Notes under the pieces: model-generated
Told to the model about the DNA's origin: nothing
The model's input: the letters and a program-made list of their open reading frames with translations, nothing else
Database searches by the model: none
Origin: Paralithodes platypus
Lineage: Eukaryota; Arthropoda; Malacostraca; Decapoda; Lithodidae
Direction of reading: 5' to 3'
DNA length: 64,000 bases
Assembly: GCA_032716605.1 (NCBI GenBank)
Contig: CM064552.1
Location: 8,601,791-8,665,790 of the forward strand
Shown here: one piece after another, positions 53,343 to 63,814 of the stretch
Position numbering within the stretch: position 1 is the stretch's first letter
Layout: every line of letters begins with the position of its first letter
Program-made: the position numbers and the translations under genes

Positions 53343-56289
53343 TGTACTATAGAGATAAGATAATAAAGGGAAGGACTCCTGCGTAGCTCAAAATATTAAG
53401 GGGAGATTTCCACCTGGAGGATTTTTTTCTGAACCTCTTTCTCACTCATGTTTAGCCCCACTGCTTGTGAGATTTAAAGACGCTTGCCCCATTAGTTTGG
53501 CGATTTTAAGAACGCTCGCCCCATTTCTGTCAATTTTAAGACCATTCGTGCCATTTAGGTCTCGATTTTTTCCTGGCGAGCGATAGCGAGCCTGTAATTT
53601 AAGGGAACCGGCCATTACATTTTTCTACCGAAAAATGTACAAATTTATCTTGAAAGGGGGTCAAGGGAGAGTAATTTTAAGCTTGATGGAGGTCTAGGGA
53701 ATCAACTAAAAACCTCCCCTTAACCCGTGCGTACAGTACCGGTGACGTCCTTTTCTATATATTTTGGCAACTATTAGACGATTATATTCAGATTAGGAAG
53801 GACCTCTAGCAATATTAAAGCTTCACACTATCTCAACCAACGCTTTCAACTACCACAGATCCTTCCTAAGCTGCATGATAACGTCTAAATAAAGCTAGAT
53901 TAAAAGATAACACACGTCGCTGGTAGTCAAAGGGTTAAAGTAACAAAGGTATAGCATTAATTTAGTATAAACAATCAAATCTTACAACACACACACACAC
54001 ACACACACAGATTGTATATTGTCACCCCAAGAGGGCCTTGGATGCTAAGGTATAGTTGGCACAAGTTGTACAGTAGCCTGCACAAGTAACTGGTACACTA
54101 TTATATGAAAAGCTAGAGACAGTGAAGATTGAATTAGGAACAACACTGACTCGGGCATGTGCTTAAGGGGGATTATCTTGTTTGTATTTGCCTTTTTTTT
54201 ATTATTAGTTATAATTTTTTAGTTTGCTCCCTAGACCTTTATCAAGATTTAAAAATTCACACCCAAGACCCGTCTTTAAGATATATTTGTAAAATATTTC
54301 GGTAGAAAAATGTATCGGCCGAAGGCCGGTTTCTACTAAATCACAGGCTCGCTATCGCTCGCCAGGAAAAAAATCGACACCAAAATGGCATGAAAGGTCT
54401 TAAAATTGACAACGAAATGGGGTGAAAAGTGTTGAAATCACCAAACTAATGGGACGACATTCTTATAATCTCAAAACTAATGGGGCTAAACCCGAGGGAG
54501 AAGAGGGTCCAGAAAAAAAATATATATTTCCCCTTAAGGAAATGTTTATTCAGCTGGTCATAATTGTTCAATATAATATGTGCCAGCATTCACTGCAGAT
54601 TATTGTACCTAGATCATCCAATTAATAAATAATGTATATTAAGCACCCTATAGTGACCTGAACAAAATGTAAAATATATCTTCATTGAAGCTTTTGCATT
54701 GATATTGGCAATTACACTGAAAGTAACTTGGCTTATATTGTTAGGTTCTAGTTAAAGTTAATTTTAAAAAGCTATTGAAAACCATTAGCTTAATAAATAA
54801 GCTGGTAAAAGTGATACTGTGACTTCCCACTTTTATTTGGAAACCGACTCGTTGTTATTACCTGCGTCTCCAAGATAACTGGAATGTATGGCAGAAGGAT
54901 GAAAGAGACGAAGAGGACCACATAGCTGATGTCCGAGGCCTCCTGTACCGTGTTCCCCGAGCCGATGGAGAAGGAAAGGTAGTAGACAGCGATGATGCCC
55001 TGGAAGAAATTGCTGAACATGGCAATGGTGATGGGGAAAGACAAATAGCTTAACAGGAGCCGTTGAAACTGGTGCATTTCCAGAAGCTTTCTCCGGGTGG
55101 CTTTGAGAACTTCCAACAGAGATTTGCAGGGAGCATCCGTTTTGAGCACTAGAACATTTTCCAGTGAGGTTTTTAATTGATCCCGATGTCGCTTGGATTT
55201 TACTTCCTTTTCCAGTTTTGTGAAATTCCCATGGGAGGCATTAAGAACTTTATTAAGTGTTGTGGAACCAGAATCATTTTTCTTGTGTGTCGTGAAATCC
55301 TGCTGAGAAGTATTAAGAATCATCCCAAGAGACTTGGAACCTGCATCTGTTTGGTTGCACATTGTGTAATTCTCCGGTGAGATTTTTAATTGTTCTTGCA
55401 GAGGTTTAGAATCTGCATAACTTTTGCTGTTTGTCTTGAAATTTGTATTATCAAGTTTATGTTGTTGGATGGTTGGTGCACACGTAAGATCTATGACGGA
55501 TATCTGGGAGTCTTCAGAAGTTGATTTCATATTTTTCCCAGCTGCGTCAAGATCATCTTCGGTTATTGATAGTCTGAGATTCATATACACGAGGCTCATG
55601 AAGTGCACGTTTATATAAAAGAAGTTCATTATGAAGGAAATAATAAGAGAGAAAAGACTTCTATCATATATCTCCTTAAAGCAGAGTGACGGTCGGGTAT
55701 AGCCAAACAGGATGATGTTGGTAACTATCATGCCTACCAACCCTGTCAGCATTACCACAGAGCAGATCATCAAGTAGAGCTGCATTCGGTATTTATCAGT
55801 CGAATTTTCCTTCAGCGGGGCAAATGACTGGAACCTTTGGACAACAGTTTTGGCTTTTTTCTTGTACATCATAAAATACATGACTAGTACGATGCAAATG
55901 GAGCCATGTAAGGTATCTGAGAGTAGCGTTGCCTGCTGTTTGGTGACGCTACTACTGGACATATGGTAATAGCCAAGGACGTCATAGATGAACACAGCGA
56001 CGTAGCAGATAAGTGAGGCAAGTAGAAAGTAGGACCAAAGCTTCCATTTCTTACTCTTCTGATAAACAATGGCGGAGGATATACGGGACCCTGGGCGATC
56101 TTCCATTCGGTTTCTGATGGTATGGTCCTGCTGGTTTCTGCTGGTACTTTTATGTTCTCTGTCATCCTCGACCACAAAACTCAGCGTCTTGCGAAATGCT
56201 TTTGGCTTTTTCTGCGACTCTTTGAATGGGAATCCCCCAAACAGCTTGAGAAGAAGTAAAGATAGATTGAACAAATTTCTGCCACTCAT
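47408..56289 (-). CDS. Gustatory receptor-like chemoreceptor GR2 (four exons)
   Basis: Inverted counterpart of GR1, 552 residues. Exons 56289-54862, 52191-52123, 48595-48509, 47482-47408, all phase 0. Exons 2-4 are identical to GR1. Exon 1 has 20 base differences giving 15 replaced residues and only 4 silent changes; examples are Y102D, I111S, L119Q, C167Y and V410-region changes in TM5-TM6. No stop or frameshift, so both copies look intact. The tandem-repeat loop (55416-55063) and TYLVILLQF are retained. Introns are 2670, 3527 and 1026 bp; intron 1 lacks the LINE present in GR1. It is either a real paralogue or the second allele of GR1. Confidence 0.86.
48065..48452. mobile_element. TTAA MITE, family A, in GR2 intron 3
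   Basis: TTAC at 48065-48068, TTAA at 48449-48452; shares the mutated end with its partner 17709-18096. Confidence 0.88.
48509..48595 (-). CDS. GR2 exon 3
   Basis: Acceptor ATCCTTAG, donor GTGGGT; identical to GR1 exon 3. Confidence 0.85.
48835..51699. mobile_element. TIR element, family F, with nested LINE (right arm)
   Basis: Ends TAAAGCCCCGTTCACAC and GTGTGAACGGGGCTTTAT; counterpart of 14438-17326. Confidence 0.75.
48945..51260 (-). pseudogene. Non-LTR retrotransposon (Jockey/I-like), right-arm copy
   Basis: A 450-residue frame (50655-49303) holds RT without interruption: NYRPIALISCLSKVFE, FSIALDISKAFDRVWH, NSGVPQGSVLSPILF, IYSYADDSTLHYS and GVLNCLRGFFSPAQLL. A frameshift near 49350 leads into the C-terminal frame (49412-49047). 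Upstream, a TGA at about 50862 replaces the Arg codon of the left copy. The poly(T) at 48945-48965 is the poly(A) tail on this strand and is shorter than on the left. Confidence 0.87.
51727..52100. mobile_element. TTAA MITE, family B, in GR2 intron 2
   Basis: TTAA at 51727-51730 and 52097-52100; hairpin CCGGCCTTCGGCCGG intact. Confidence 0.9.
52123..52191 (-). CDS. GR2 exon 2
   Basis: Acceptor CTTTTTCTAG, donor GTAAGA, identical to GR1 exon 2. Confidence 0.85.
52192..52795 (-). pseudogene. RTE-type LINE remnant with 27-bp minisatellite (right arm)
   Basis: Counterpart of 13323-13945: MLEITFRDRKRASW and SWRWAGHVARRED on the minus strand, minisatellite at 52482-52680 with a shortened unit near 52536. 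Confidence 0.75.
52801..53239. mobile_element. TTAA MITE, family B (long form, right arm)
   Basis: TTAA at 52801-52804 and 53236-53239; also contains the minisatellite-like insert (AAGTTGGTTGGTGG near 52880). Confidence 0.88.
53283..53342. repeat. (TA)n microsatellite, interrupted
   Basis: TA units either side of GTGTAC; shorter than 12750-12838. Confidence 0.95.
53396..53723. mobile_element. TTAA MITE, family B (short form, right arm)
   Basis: TTAA at 53396-53399 and 53720-53723, the latter shared with MITE P2. Confidence 0.9.
53720..53938. mobile_element. TTAA MITE, family P2 (right arm)
   Basis: TTAACCCGTGCGTACAGTAC to GGTAGTCAAAGGGTTAA; counterpart of 12153-12371. Confidence 0.75.
53950..53958. 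other. Unoccupied LINE target site
   Basis: TATAGCATT occurs once here, whereas in the left arm the same nine bases flank the LINE at 11258-12132 on both sides. Confidence 0.92.
54163..54537. mobile_element. TTAA MITE, family B, in GR2 intron 1
   Basis: TTAA at 54163-54166 and 54534-54537; counterpart of 10678-11052. Confidence 0.9.
54862..56289 (-). CDS. GR2 exon 1
   Basis: 476 codons ending before GTAATA; five repeat units at 55416-55063. The frame continues into the intron to 54790. Confidence 0.88.
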
Positions 56290-56862
56290 TTTCTCTATTA
56301 TTCAGCTGATGTTGTGACTTGAACCTATAATATGATACAGGTGTTTTGGTCCACGCAATGTTAATTATTAATACCCATAATAAGAATACAGGTGCAAGTT
56401 ATTTACCGGTATTATTGTATTTTTTCTTTTTCACTAGCACCACACTAACCTTCTGCACCTTCAATAAACGTATATCTGTAAAGAATTACAGTATAGGACA
56501 TCATATACCAATAGGTATCAGTCCTAATTGCCATGGACTGTTTGGAGTTAACGATTGTAAAGTATTGTAAAACTATGTAAAATGTTCATGTCAATAAATG
56601 TTTTGAATTGAAAACAAATTGAAAAAATTAAAATAATTGTCCCCTGGCAATTTTAATCCAAGGTGTTCACTCTCAAATGGAGTAAGTCATAGATATAGTC
56701 TTACATCAACAAAATGATAATATTGGCAGTTTCAAGATTCACATTATCCTCGCATTTTTTTTTTTGTGGGGGGGGGGGGATTCTAAGTATGGTACTATTT
56801 CTCGTGTTCTTTCAGGCCTTTAAATTAAGATCTCTTGTGCTTACTCATCCTGGTCTTCTTAA
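56290..56862. other. Upstream region of GR2
   Basis: Counterpart of 8354-8924; no promoter motif identified. T-run and G-run near 56755-56779. Confidence 0.4.
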
Positions 56863-57227
56863 TTAAGGGGAGATGGGCCGAATTTTGGGTCTATTAATTC
56901 ATTCTTTCCTTTATTTCTTAGTTTCCTCGCTAGACCTCCATCAAACTTAGAAAAACACCCCCTAGACCCCCCTTTAAGATAAATGTGTAAATTTTCGGTA
57001 GAAAAATATCCCGGGGTTCCTCTTAAAATGTCAGGCTCGCTGTCGCTCGCCAGGAAAAAATCGACACCTAAATGGCACGAATGGATTTAAAATTGACAAC
57101 GAAAAGGGGGGAAAGGTGTTAAAATCGCCAAACTAATGGGCCGAACATCTTACAGTATAATCTCAAAATAAATGGAGCTTAACACGAGGGAGAAAGGGGA
57201 CCAGAAAAACGGCCCATCTCCCCTTAA
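56863..57227. mobile_element. TTAA MITE, family B (right arm)
   Basis: TTAA at 56863-56866 and 57224-57227; counterpart of 7989-8353. Confidence 0.9.
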
Positions 57228-57231
57228 GTAT

Positions 57232-57385
57232 TATTTAATCTTCCTCTCCCCTTTAAAGTCAGGTCTAATTAATTTTAATCTTCCTCTTCCCTTTAAAGTC
57301 AGGTCTAATTAATTGTATTCCTCCAGGCCTTCTTTAAAGTCAGGTCTAATTAATTGTATTCATCCAGGCCTTCTAATGTAAGATC
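57232..57385 (-). repeat. 41-bp degenerate tandem repeat (right arm)
   Basis: About three units of GTCAGGTCTAATTAATTGTA type; one unit fewer than at 7790-7978. Confidence 0.85.
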
Positions 57386-57750
57386 TAATTCTTTTTAGTT
57401 TTTCTGACTTTCTTTATATTCCATTTACGTGTACTAAAAACTGTTCTGCTATACTATCTTCTGATCTAATAAATAAGTAACACTCCGTTCTTTAACATTA
57501 CTATCAAATACAAACCCCAATGTACTTGAACAAACTAATGAAAGCATATGGTCAAGTCTAAGAGTTTGTGTTCTTCCTGATCTTCTAAAATGAAATATTA
57601 TCTTACGTATTTTTCCACAGCTTTCTTTAACAGTCTCTTTGGCAAATTAATTTACTTGTTTTTATCTCCACTGTTCTTTCAATGTAAAAGCCAGATACAA
57701 TATTTAATTGTACTCTTTCAGGCCTGCTAATGTAAGATCTAATTCCTATT
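57386..57750. other. No recognisable feature
   Basis: Counterpart of 7410-7789. Confidence 0.4.
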
Positions 57751-57754
57751 GTTG

Positions 57755-57960
57755 CTTTATAGTTCCTTATAGTTCCTTATAGTTCCTTATAGTTCCTTAT
57801 AGTTCTTTATAGTTCCTTATAGTTCCTTATAGTTATTTATAGTTCCTTATAGTTCCTTATAGTTCCTTATAGTTCTTTATAGTTCCTTATAGTTCCTTAT
57901 AGTTCCTTATAGTTCCTTATAGTTCTTTATAGTTCTTTATAGTTCTTTATAGTTCTTTAG
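57755..57960 (-). repeat. 10-bp tandem repeat ATAGTTCCTT, about 20 copies
   Basis: Expanded relative to about 7 copies on the left. Variants ATAGTTCTTT and ATAGTTATTT are interspersed, which suggests block-wise amplification. Confidence 0.95.
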
Positions 57961-57974
57961 CGTACACTATAGAC

Positions 57975-58080
57975 TTATCTGTTGTTGTTGTTGTTGTCGT
58001 TCCCTATGCTGCCTGGCCGAACAGCCCCGAGTCCCTAAGGAAGGCCATGGCCACGGTCGGGCTCTCCCACAGAGCTCTCA
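57975..58080 (-). mobile_element. Retroposon family G tail (right arm)
   Basis: (TTG)n then GCCTGGCCGAACAGCCCC; counterpart of 7214-7318. Confidence 0.6.
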
Positions 58081-58299
58081 AGGAGTGTAGATTGTGTTGT
58101 TGGCGTAAGTGGTGATTGTGTGAAATGCAGTCTTCTAGGATGTGTCTGTTATATTATCTTCTGGTGTTCTGCAGTCAGGTCTTGTCTGCTAAACACTTCC
58201 CGGCCTTCTAGTATCTTATCACTAACATCAGCAGCAGCGAATTAATCAGCCACCGTACCCCAGAGATCAATACATATGTTAGTGTATGGGTCCACATGA

Positions 58300-58682
58300 T
58301 TAAGGGGGAAGGGTTTAGTTTTTGGTCGATTGTTATATATATTTATTTTTTGTGTTTGTTTTAGTTTCCTCCCTAGACTTACATTAAACTGAAAGAAGAA
58401 AAAACATCCATTATATACCCCTTCTAGATTAATTTGTACATTTTTCGATTGAAAAATTTCCCCGCCGAAGGCCGGTTCTTCCAAAATTACAGGCTCACTA
58501 TAGTTCGCCAGGAAAAAATCGACACCTCAATAGCACGAAAGGTCTTAATATTGACAAAGCAATGGGTCGGAAGGCCTTAAAATTGCCAAGCTAATGGGCC
58601 GAACGTCTTAACATCTGAAAACTAATGGGGTTAAACATGAGGAAGAAGGGGGACCAGAAAATTAACCCATCTCCCCTTTTAA
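58300..58682. mobile_element. TTAA MITE, family B (right arm)
   Basis: TTAA at 58300-58303 and 58679-58682; counterpart of 6613-6996. Confidence 0.9.
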
Positions 58683-58885
58683 ACTCCGTGTCACAAGAGC
58701 GCTTTTACCGTCAATTTTCCGTGAACAAATTTTTTCTCATACTATTTTTGGCATTTTCGCATCGACAGCTAGACAGACTTAACATGATTATAATAGACTG
58801 AAGTAATATACAACTTTAATTCAGCAGCTGCCAGGCTACAATTGCCCTTAAAAATTGCCGGAAAAAGCGCTCATGTGACACCAGC
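58683..58885. mobile_element. MITE family E (right arm)
   Basis: GTGTCACAAGAGCGC to GCGCTCATGTGACAC; counterpart of 6411-6612. Confidence 0.7.
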
Positions 58886-58914
58886 GTAACCGGACCTTTA
58901 GCACGAGCAAGGTA

Positions 58915-59118
58915 GATTAGTGTACAGTCGCGCTAATAAGTGATGTTTCGGCACCAAGTATGTGTTGATCAATAATTGGTATCAACAATATCTAAGCTTC
59001 TCCGGATTCTTTTCCACTGATATCGATAACTAGACTGAAGATAGATTAATTTCGATATTTTTTTTTCTGGACCCCCTTCTCCCTCATGTTTAGCCCCATT
59101 AGTTTTGATATTTTAACC
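58915..59118. mobile_element. MITE D fragment followed by MITE B end (right arm)
   Basis: GTACAGTCGCGCTAATAAGT at 58922, then from 59059 the B terminus CTGGACCCCCTTCTCCCTCA and AGCCCCATTAGTTTTGAT. Confidence 0.55.
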
Positions 59119-59289
59119 CTTTCAGTGCCCAACACACTTTTGTTCTGCGGTCTTCTCTACCGTCAGTACACTATGTAGTATCGGGAAGAGAAACATGGAA
59201 ACTGCTGCAAGGGTTTACGGGAGCCCAGCACGAACAGGTGTATGAGGTAGTCACTCTGCAGTACAAGGACAAAACTAGGTTATCCTCTA

Positions 59290-59671
59290 TTAAGGGGGGT
59301 CACCTGCTTTTTTTTTATCTTTCTCTCATTTTCTCTCTTTCTCTGGCTTGTATCCATTCGGCCCCATTCAGCCAACTGTTTTAAGACGTTTATTCCCATC
59401 CAGGTGTCGATTTCTTCCTGGCGAGCGATAGCGATCCAGCATTGTATGGAGAAATCCGGCTTCGCCGGAGAAATTTTTCAATCGAAAAATGTACAAATTT
59501 AGTTTGCTGTCAAAACAAAAATATATATATGCTGGCTCGTTACCCCTCGCCAGGAAAATATTGACACCTGGATGGGGGTAAACGTCTTAAAACAGTAGGC
59601 TGAATGGGGCCGAATGGATACAAGCCAAAGAGAGGAGAGAGAGAGAAAACAAGCGAGGTGGGCTCCGTTAA
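59290..59671. mobile_element. TTAA MITE, family A (right arm)
   Basis: TTAA at 59290-59293 and 59668-59671; counterpart of 5620-6005. Confidence 0.9.
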
Positions 59672-59679
59672 TGCTGTAG

Positions 59680-60565
59680 TGGTAGATGTCTTTACCCCAA
59701 TATAGAATCTCCAAAGGTATTAAGGGCGTAATCGATAATTTACAAGATTCAGGATATAAGAGGGAGGGTAACCTTATTCTTTTACCCACCAAATTTGAGT
59801 GTGCACTTAGTGGGTCATACCGAGATTGGGTAGCCAGAACAAATGTTGATGTGGTAAGTGTTGAAAGTTGTAGTTATTAGTACAAGTGAGATATTACAGA
59901 ATAATGAAATCAAACCATGTATAAATGACATGTGAAAACTGTGGGAAATGGACAGCATCGGAACTATGCCTAATGACTTGGATGACGAGGCTAAAGATAC
60001 TTCGAATATTTATGAATAGTCAGTTTCCTACATCCCAGAAGTGAATTAATACAGCGTATGGTTGTCATGGAGAAGTAATAAGAGCGATTTACCAAGTAAG
60101 TATGGTCTAGCACTGGGTAGAGGAGTTTGCAAACGAAATTCATCACGCAGCCCGAATTTTGTCAACAATAGACTAGAGTAATGAAAGAGCAACTGAAATG
60201 CGGGTTTGTTGAATCTATCAGTGAGGATATAGACACCGATTCTCCTACGCATTATCTCGCACATCATGGGGTTGAACACGATAGCATTACTACGCCTATT
60301 AGAATTGTGTTTGACTGTTCAGGTAAAACGTCACCTTCAGCGGTGAGCTTAAATGATTGCATACAGTATATACTGGTCTTTCGCTAGTTCCAGACCTTGC
60401 TAGGGGATGTTACGTTTCCGCTGCAAGCCATTCGCGTTCATCAGTGATATCGAGAAAGCGTTTCTCATGTTACAGAAAATATATGTTGATGCGGCCCCAG
60501 GTATCTTGATATTACCGGCTGAATTTGGGAGTGCTGAGCTGCTCCACTTGTTGCCAGAGGAAAGA
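59680..60565 (+). pseudogene. BEL/Pao pol remnant (right arm)
   Basis: LLPTKFECALSGSY, then HYLAHHGVEHDSITTPIRIV and SLNDCI. After a frame change the reading FAFISDIEKAFL keeps the motif A Asp that the left copy has lost. Still broken by stops. Confidence 0.75.
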
Positions 60566-60699
60566 TAAAACTCTAGGCTTTACTCCCATTACAATATCAG
60601 TATCCTACAATCCTCGGTAATGAGATGGTGTGTGTCCAAGCACGGAGTGAGTTTAAGCTGAAATTCAAGCATAAACTGGTCCAATTACATGTGTATATG

Positions 60700-60775
60700 T
60701 GAGAGCTATGTACAGTGGCGCTAATAAGTCATGTCTCAGCTTCTAAAGTATTCAATTTACCATCAGCTGAAAGGA
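60700..60775. mobile_element. MITE D/C junction fragment (right arm)
   Basis: GTACAGTGGCGCTAATAAGT joined to CAATTTACCATCAGCTG; counterpart of 4515-4610. Confidence 0.5.
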
Positions 60776-60862
60776 AACAGAGTGTAAAATGTACGATACA
60801 CAGCGGTTGGTGACACGCCTCTTACTTTAACATATAGTTTTATCTATTTAGTACAAATGAAC

Positions 60863-61280
60863 TTAACCCTTTCTCTGTGGGCATATTTGGGCTATTTAGG
60901 GCATATTCAGACACTCCTGAATGATTAATCAAGTGTCTGCATGAAATTAAATGTATTCAGCCGAAAACTAGACGAAAATAGCTTCAAAATGACACTAGAA
61001 TAAGCTTCGTAGCTCGAGGGGTTCACCCGCAGCGCTACCATAGATATTGGGGAAAACTCGCTATTTATGAGCAATGTAGCGCTATTTTTGCCTTTGGCAG
61101 CACTGCTGAGACCCGGGGCTGGGATCTCCGTGCACGGACTGACGTGGCGGTCGGAGGTGGGTCCCTCGTGCTTCCGCCCACTGACACTTGATTTCTACGG
61201 CTTTAACAGGCTTTAAAAGCCTGGAAATTGCTGGAAATTGCCATGGCGTTCTGGAACGTCTCCCGCAGCCAACGGGTTAA
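60863..61280. mobile_element. TTAA MITE, family P1 (right arm)
   Basis: TTAA at 60863-60866 and 61277-61280; counterpart of 4011-4428. Confidence 0.7.
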
Positions 61281-61665
61281 GCTTGTTTTAAAGCCGAATA
61301 TAGAAACCTTTTCTCGTATAAATAAAGGTAATTTATTCTAAATGTTCATCCCTTGGTAATTAATAGAAGTTTGAGATTGGTTTGATACCATCAGCGGAAT
61401 TTCAATTAGAGTATTATTCAAAATATTATACCTGGGATCAACACGATGCTGATGATGTTGTTAAGGGTTAAATATTTAAACACGAATAGGGCACAATAGT
61501 ATAATGTAACTCCATCAACTTATATAATGTTTATTTCAAAACATGAACTATTTCTATGTTCATACTTTGATATATAGTTCATAGTTCTTTCAATGCGCTT
61601 TTGAGGGGTCACAAGTGGCCTCATTTGTGTTTTACCTACTGTGACCCATACTGAGTGACAATATA
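61281..61665. other. No recognisable feature
   Basis: Counterpart of 3617-4010. Confidence 0.4.
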
Positions 61666-61671
61666 ATATAT

Positions 61672-61975
61672 TTTTTTTTTTTTTTTTTTTCTATATTCCA
61701 ACTTACTTCCTCTCGGGCATAGGCTGAGAGCCTTAACATTCACCGCTTTACAATGAACAGTGAAGCCCGTGAGGTCTTGTTCCAGTCTAGGGAGTGAGAC
61801 ATGTGAAGCACGTAGAATACAACGAGCACCTGCCATCTTGCCTTCACATGAGGCACGGTGCTCACTCATGGCCCGAAACGACCCCATCTCTGGAGCCACC
61901 TCGTTCCTGTGCTTCACTGTCTCATCCCCTACACTCGGACTCTCACACTTACACACACACAACGCCACCTGTTGA
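61672..61975 (-). mobile_element. Poly(A)-tailed retroposon, family H (right arm)
   Basis: Begins with a T-run (61672-61690); counterpart of 3311-3616. Confidence 0.6.
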
Positions 61976-62002
61976 GCAGATAACTCACCAGTTGCTTTTA
62001 TT

Positions 62003-63115
62003 TCAGCTGAGGATGAATTGCCATGTCTCTATCTTCGTTACTCACATATTACGAAGATTTTGTAGCGAAATTTGTTGTTAATTTTGAAAAACTAGGCATA
62101 TTAATATGACTTAGATATACTTTATATTAGTTTCATATTGATATACTGTATATTAGTTTCATATTAATATGACTTAGATATACTGTATATTAGTTTCATA
62201 TTAATATGTCTTAAATATACTGTATTAGTTTCATATTAATATGACTTAGATATACTGTATATTAGTTTCATATTAATATGACTTAGATATACTGTATATT
62301 AGTTTCATATTAATATGACTTAGATATACTGTATATTAGTTTCATATTAATATGACTTAGATATACTGTATATTAGTTTCATATTAATATGACTTAGATA
62401 TACTGTATATTAGTTTCATATTAATATGACTTAGATATACTGTATATTAGTTTCATATTAATATGACTTAGATATACTGTATATTAGTTTCATATTAATA
62501 TGACTTAGATATACTGTATATTAGTTTCATATTAATATGACTTAGATATACTGTATACTAGTTTCATATTAATATGACTTAGATATACTGTATATTAGTT
62601 TCATATTAATATGACTTAGATATACTGTATATTAGTTTCATATTAATATGACTTAGATATACTGTATATTAGTTTCATATTAATATGACTTAGATATACT
62701 GTATATTAGTTTCATATTAATATGACTTAGATATACTGTATATTAGTTTCATATTAATATGACTTAGATATACTGTATATTAGTTTCACATTAATATGAC
62801 TTAGATATACTGTATACTAGTTTCATATTAATATGACTTAGATATACTGTATATTAGTTTCATATTAATATGACTTAGATATACTGTATATTAATATGAC
62901 TTAGATATACTGTATATTAGTTTCATATTAATATGACTTAGATATACTGTATATTAGTTTCATATTAATATGACTTAGATATACTGTATATTAGTTTCAT
63001 ATTAATATGACTTAGATATACTGTATATTAGTTTCATATTTTTCCATTAAGTATTGGGAAATTTGCTACTAAGAGATTCAGTTTACCATCAGCTGGAGAA
63101 AAATACACTATAGGA
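62003..63115. mobile_element. MITE family C with amplified 37-bp array (right arm)
   Basis: CAGCTGAGGATGAATTGCCA at the left end and CATCAGCTGGAGAAAAATAC at the right enclose the array at 62100-63040. Confidence 0.75.
62100..63040. repeat. 37-bp minisatellite, about 25 copies (right arm)
   Basis: Same unit, inverted, with variants such as CTGTATACTAG and a shortened unit near 62890. About 2.1 kb shorter than the left array. Confidence 0.97.
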
Positions 63116-63462
63116 TATACCAAAAACATATAATAACACTGTAATGCTTTATCATTTAGGAAGGTTCTTGTATGATAAAGGATACCACAATGTTTATACA
63201 TTTGAGTAACTACGTATTTGTTATGCAGTGACCCAGGCAATTTCCGATCAACTCTTACACCCAGAAATGTGTACAGTTTTGGTTGCTTCGATGTTAAAGT
63301 TACCTATTTTTACTGCTTCGGTATCAATGGGTATTTTCTTGCTCCTGTGAAATACTATACATGTTGTTTTCCCAATATAGGCTATATAATATAGTGATTT
63401 GTTTTTGTTTTTGTTTTTTTTATACTCCAGTATCTACTGTAGTTAGTTCAATATTTATTATA
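63116..63462. other. No recognisable feature
   Basis: AT-rich; from 63142 onward the left-arm partner lies outside the window. Confidence 0.4.
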
Positions 63463-63800
63463 TTAAGGGGAGGTTTTTAGTTGATTCCCTAGACTTCCAT
63501 CAAGCTTAAAATTACTCCCCCTTGACCCCCTTTCAAGATAAATTTGTACATTTTTCGGTAGAAAAATTTCCCGGCCGAAGGCCGGTTCCCCTTAAATTAC
63601 AGGCTCGCTATCGCTCACCAGGAAAAAATCGACACCTAAATGGCACGAATGATCTTAAAATTGACAGAAATGGGGCGAGGGTTCTTAAAATCGCCAAACT
63701 AATGGGGCAAGCGTCTTTTAATCTCACAAGCAATGGAGCTAAACATGAGGGAGAAAGAGGTTCCGAAAAAAGATCCCTCCAGGTGGAAATCTCCCCTTAA
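63463..63800. mobile_element. TTAA MITE, family B (short form)
   Basis: TTAA at 63463-63466 and 63797-63800. Closely resembles the copy at 12368-12696 (starts GGGGAGGTTTTTAGTTGATT), suggesting a recent subfamily. Confidence 0.9.
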
Positions 63801-63814
63801 GCTGACTAAAATCG

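Noticed and set aside
53396..53723. Origin or regulatory role for the repeated GGCGAGCGATAGCGAGCC motif
   Set aside because: It always occurs inside TTAA MITEs; no copy was found outside an element.
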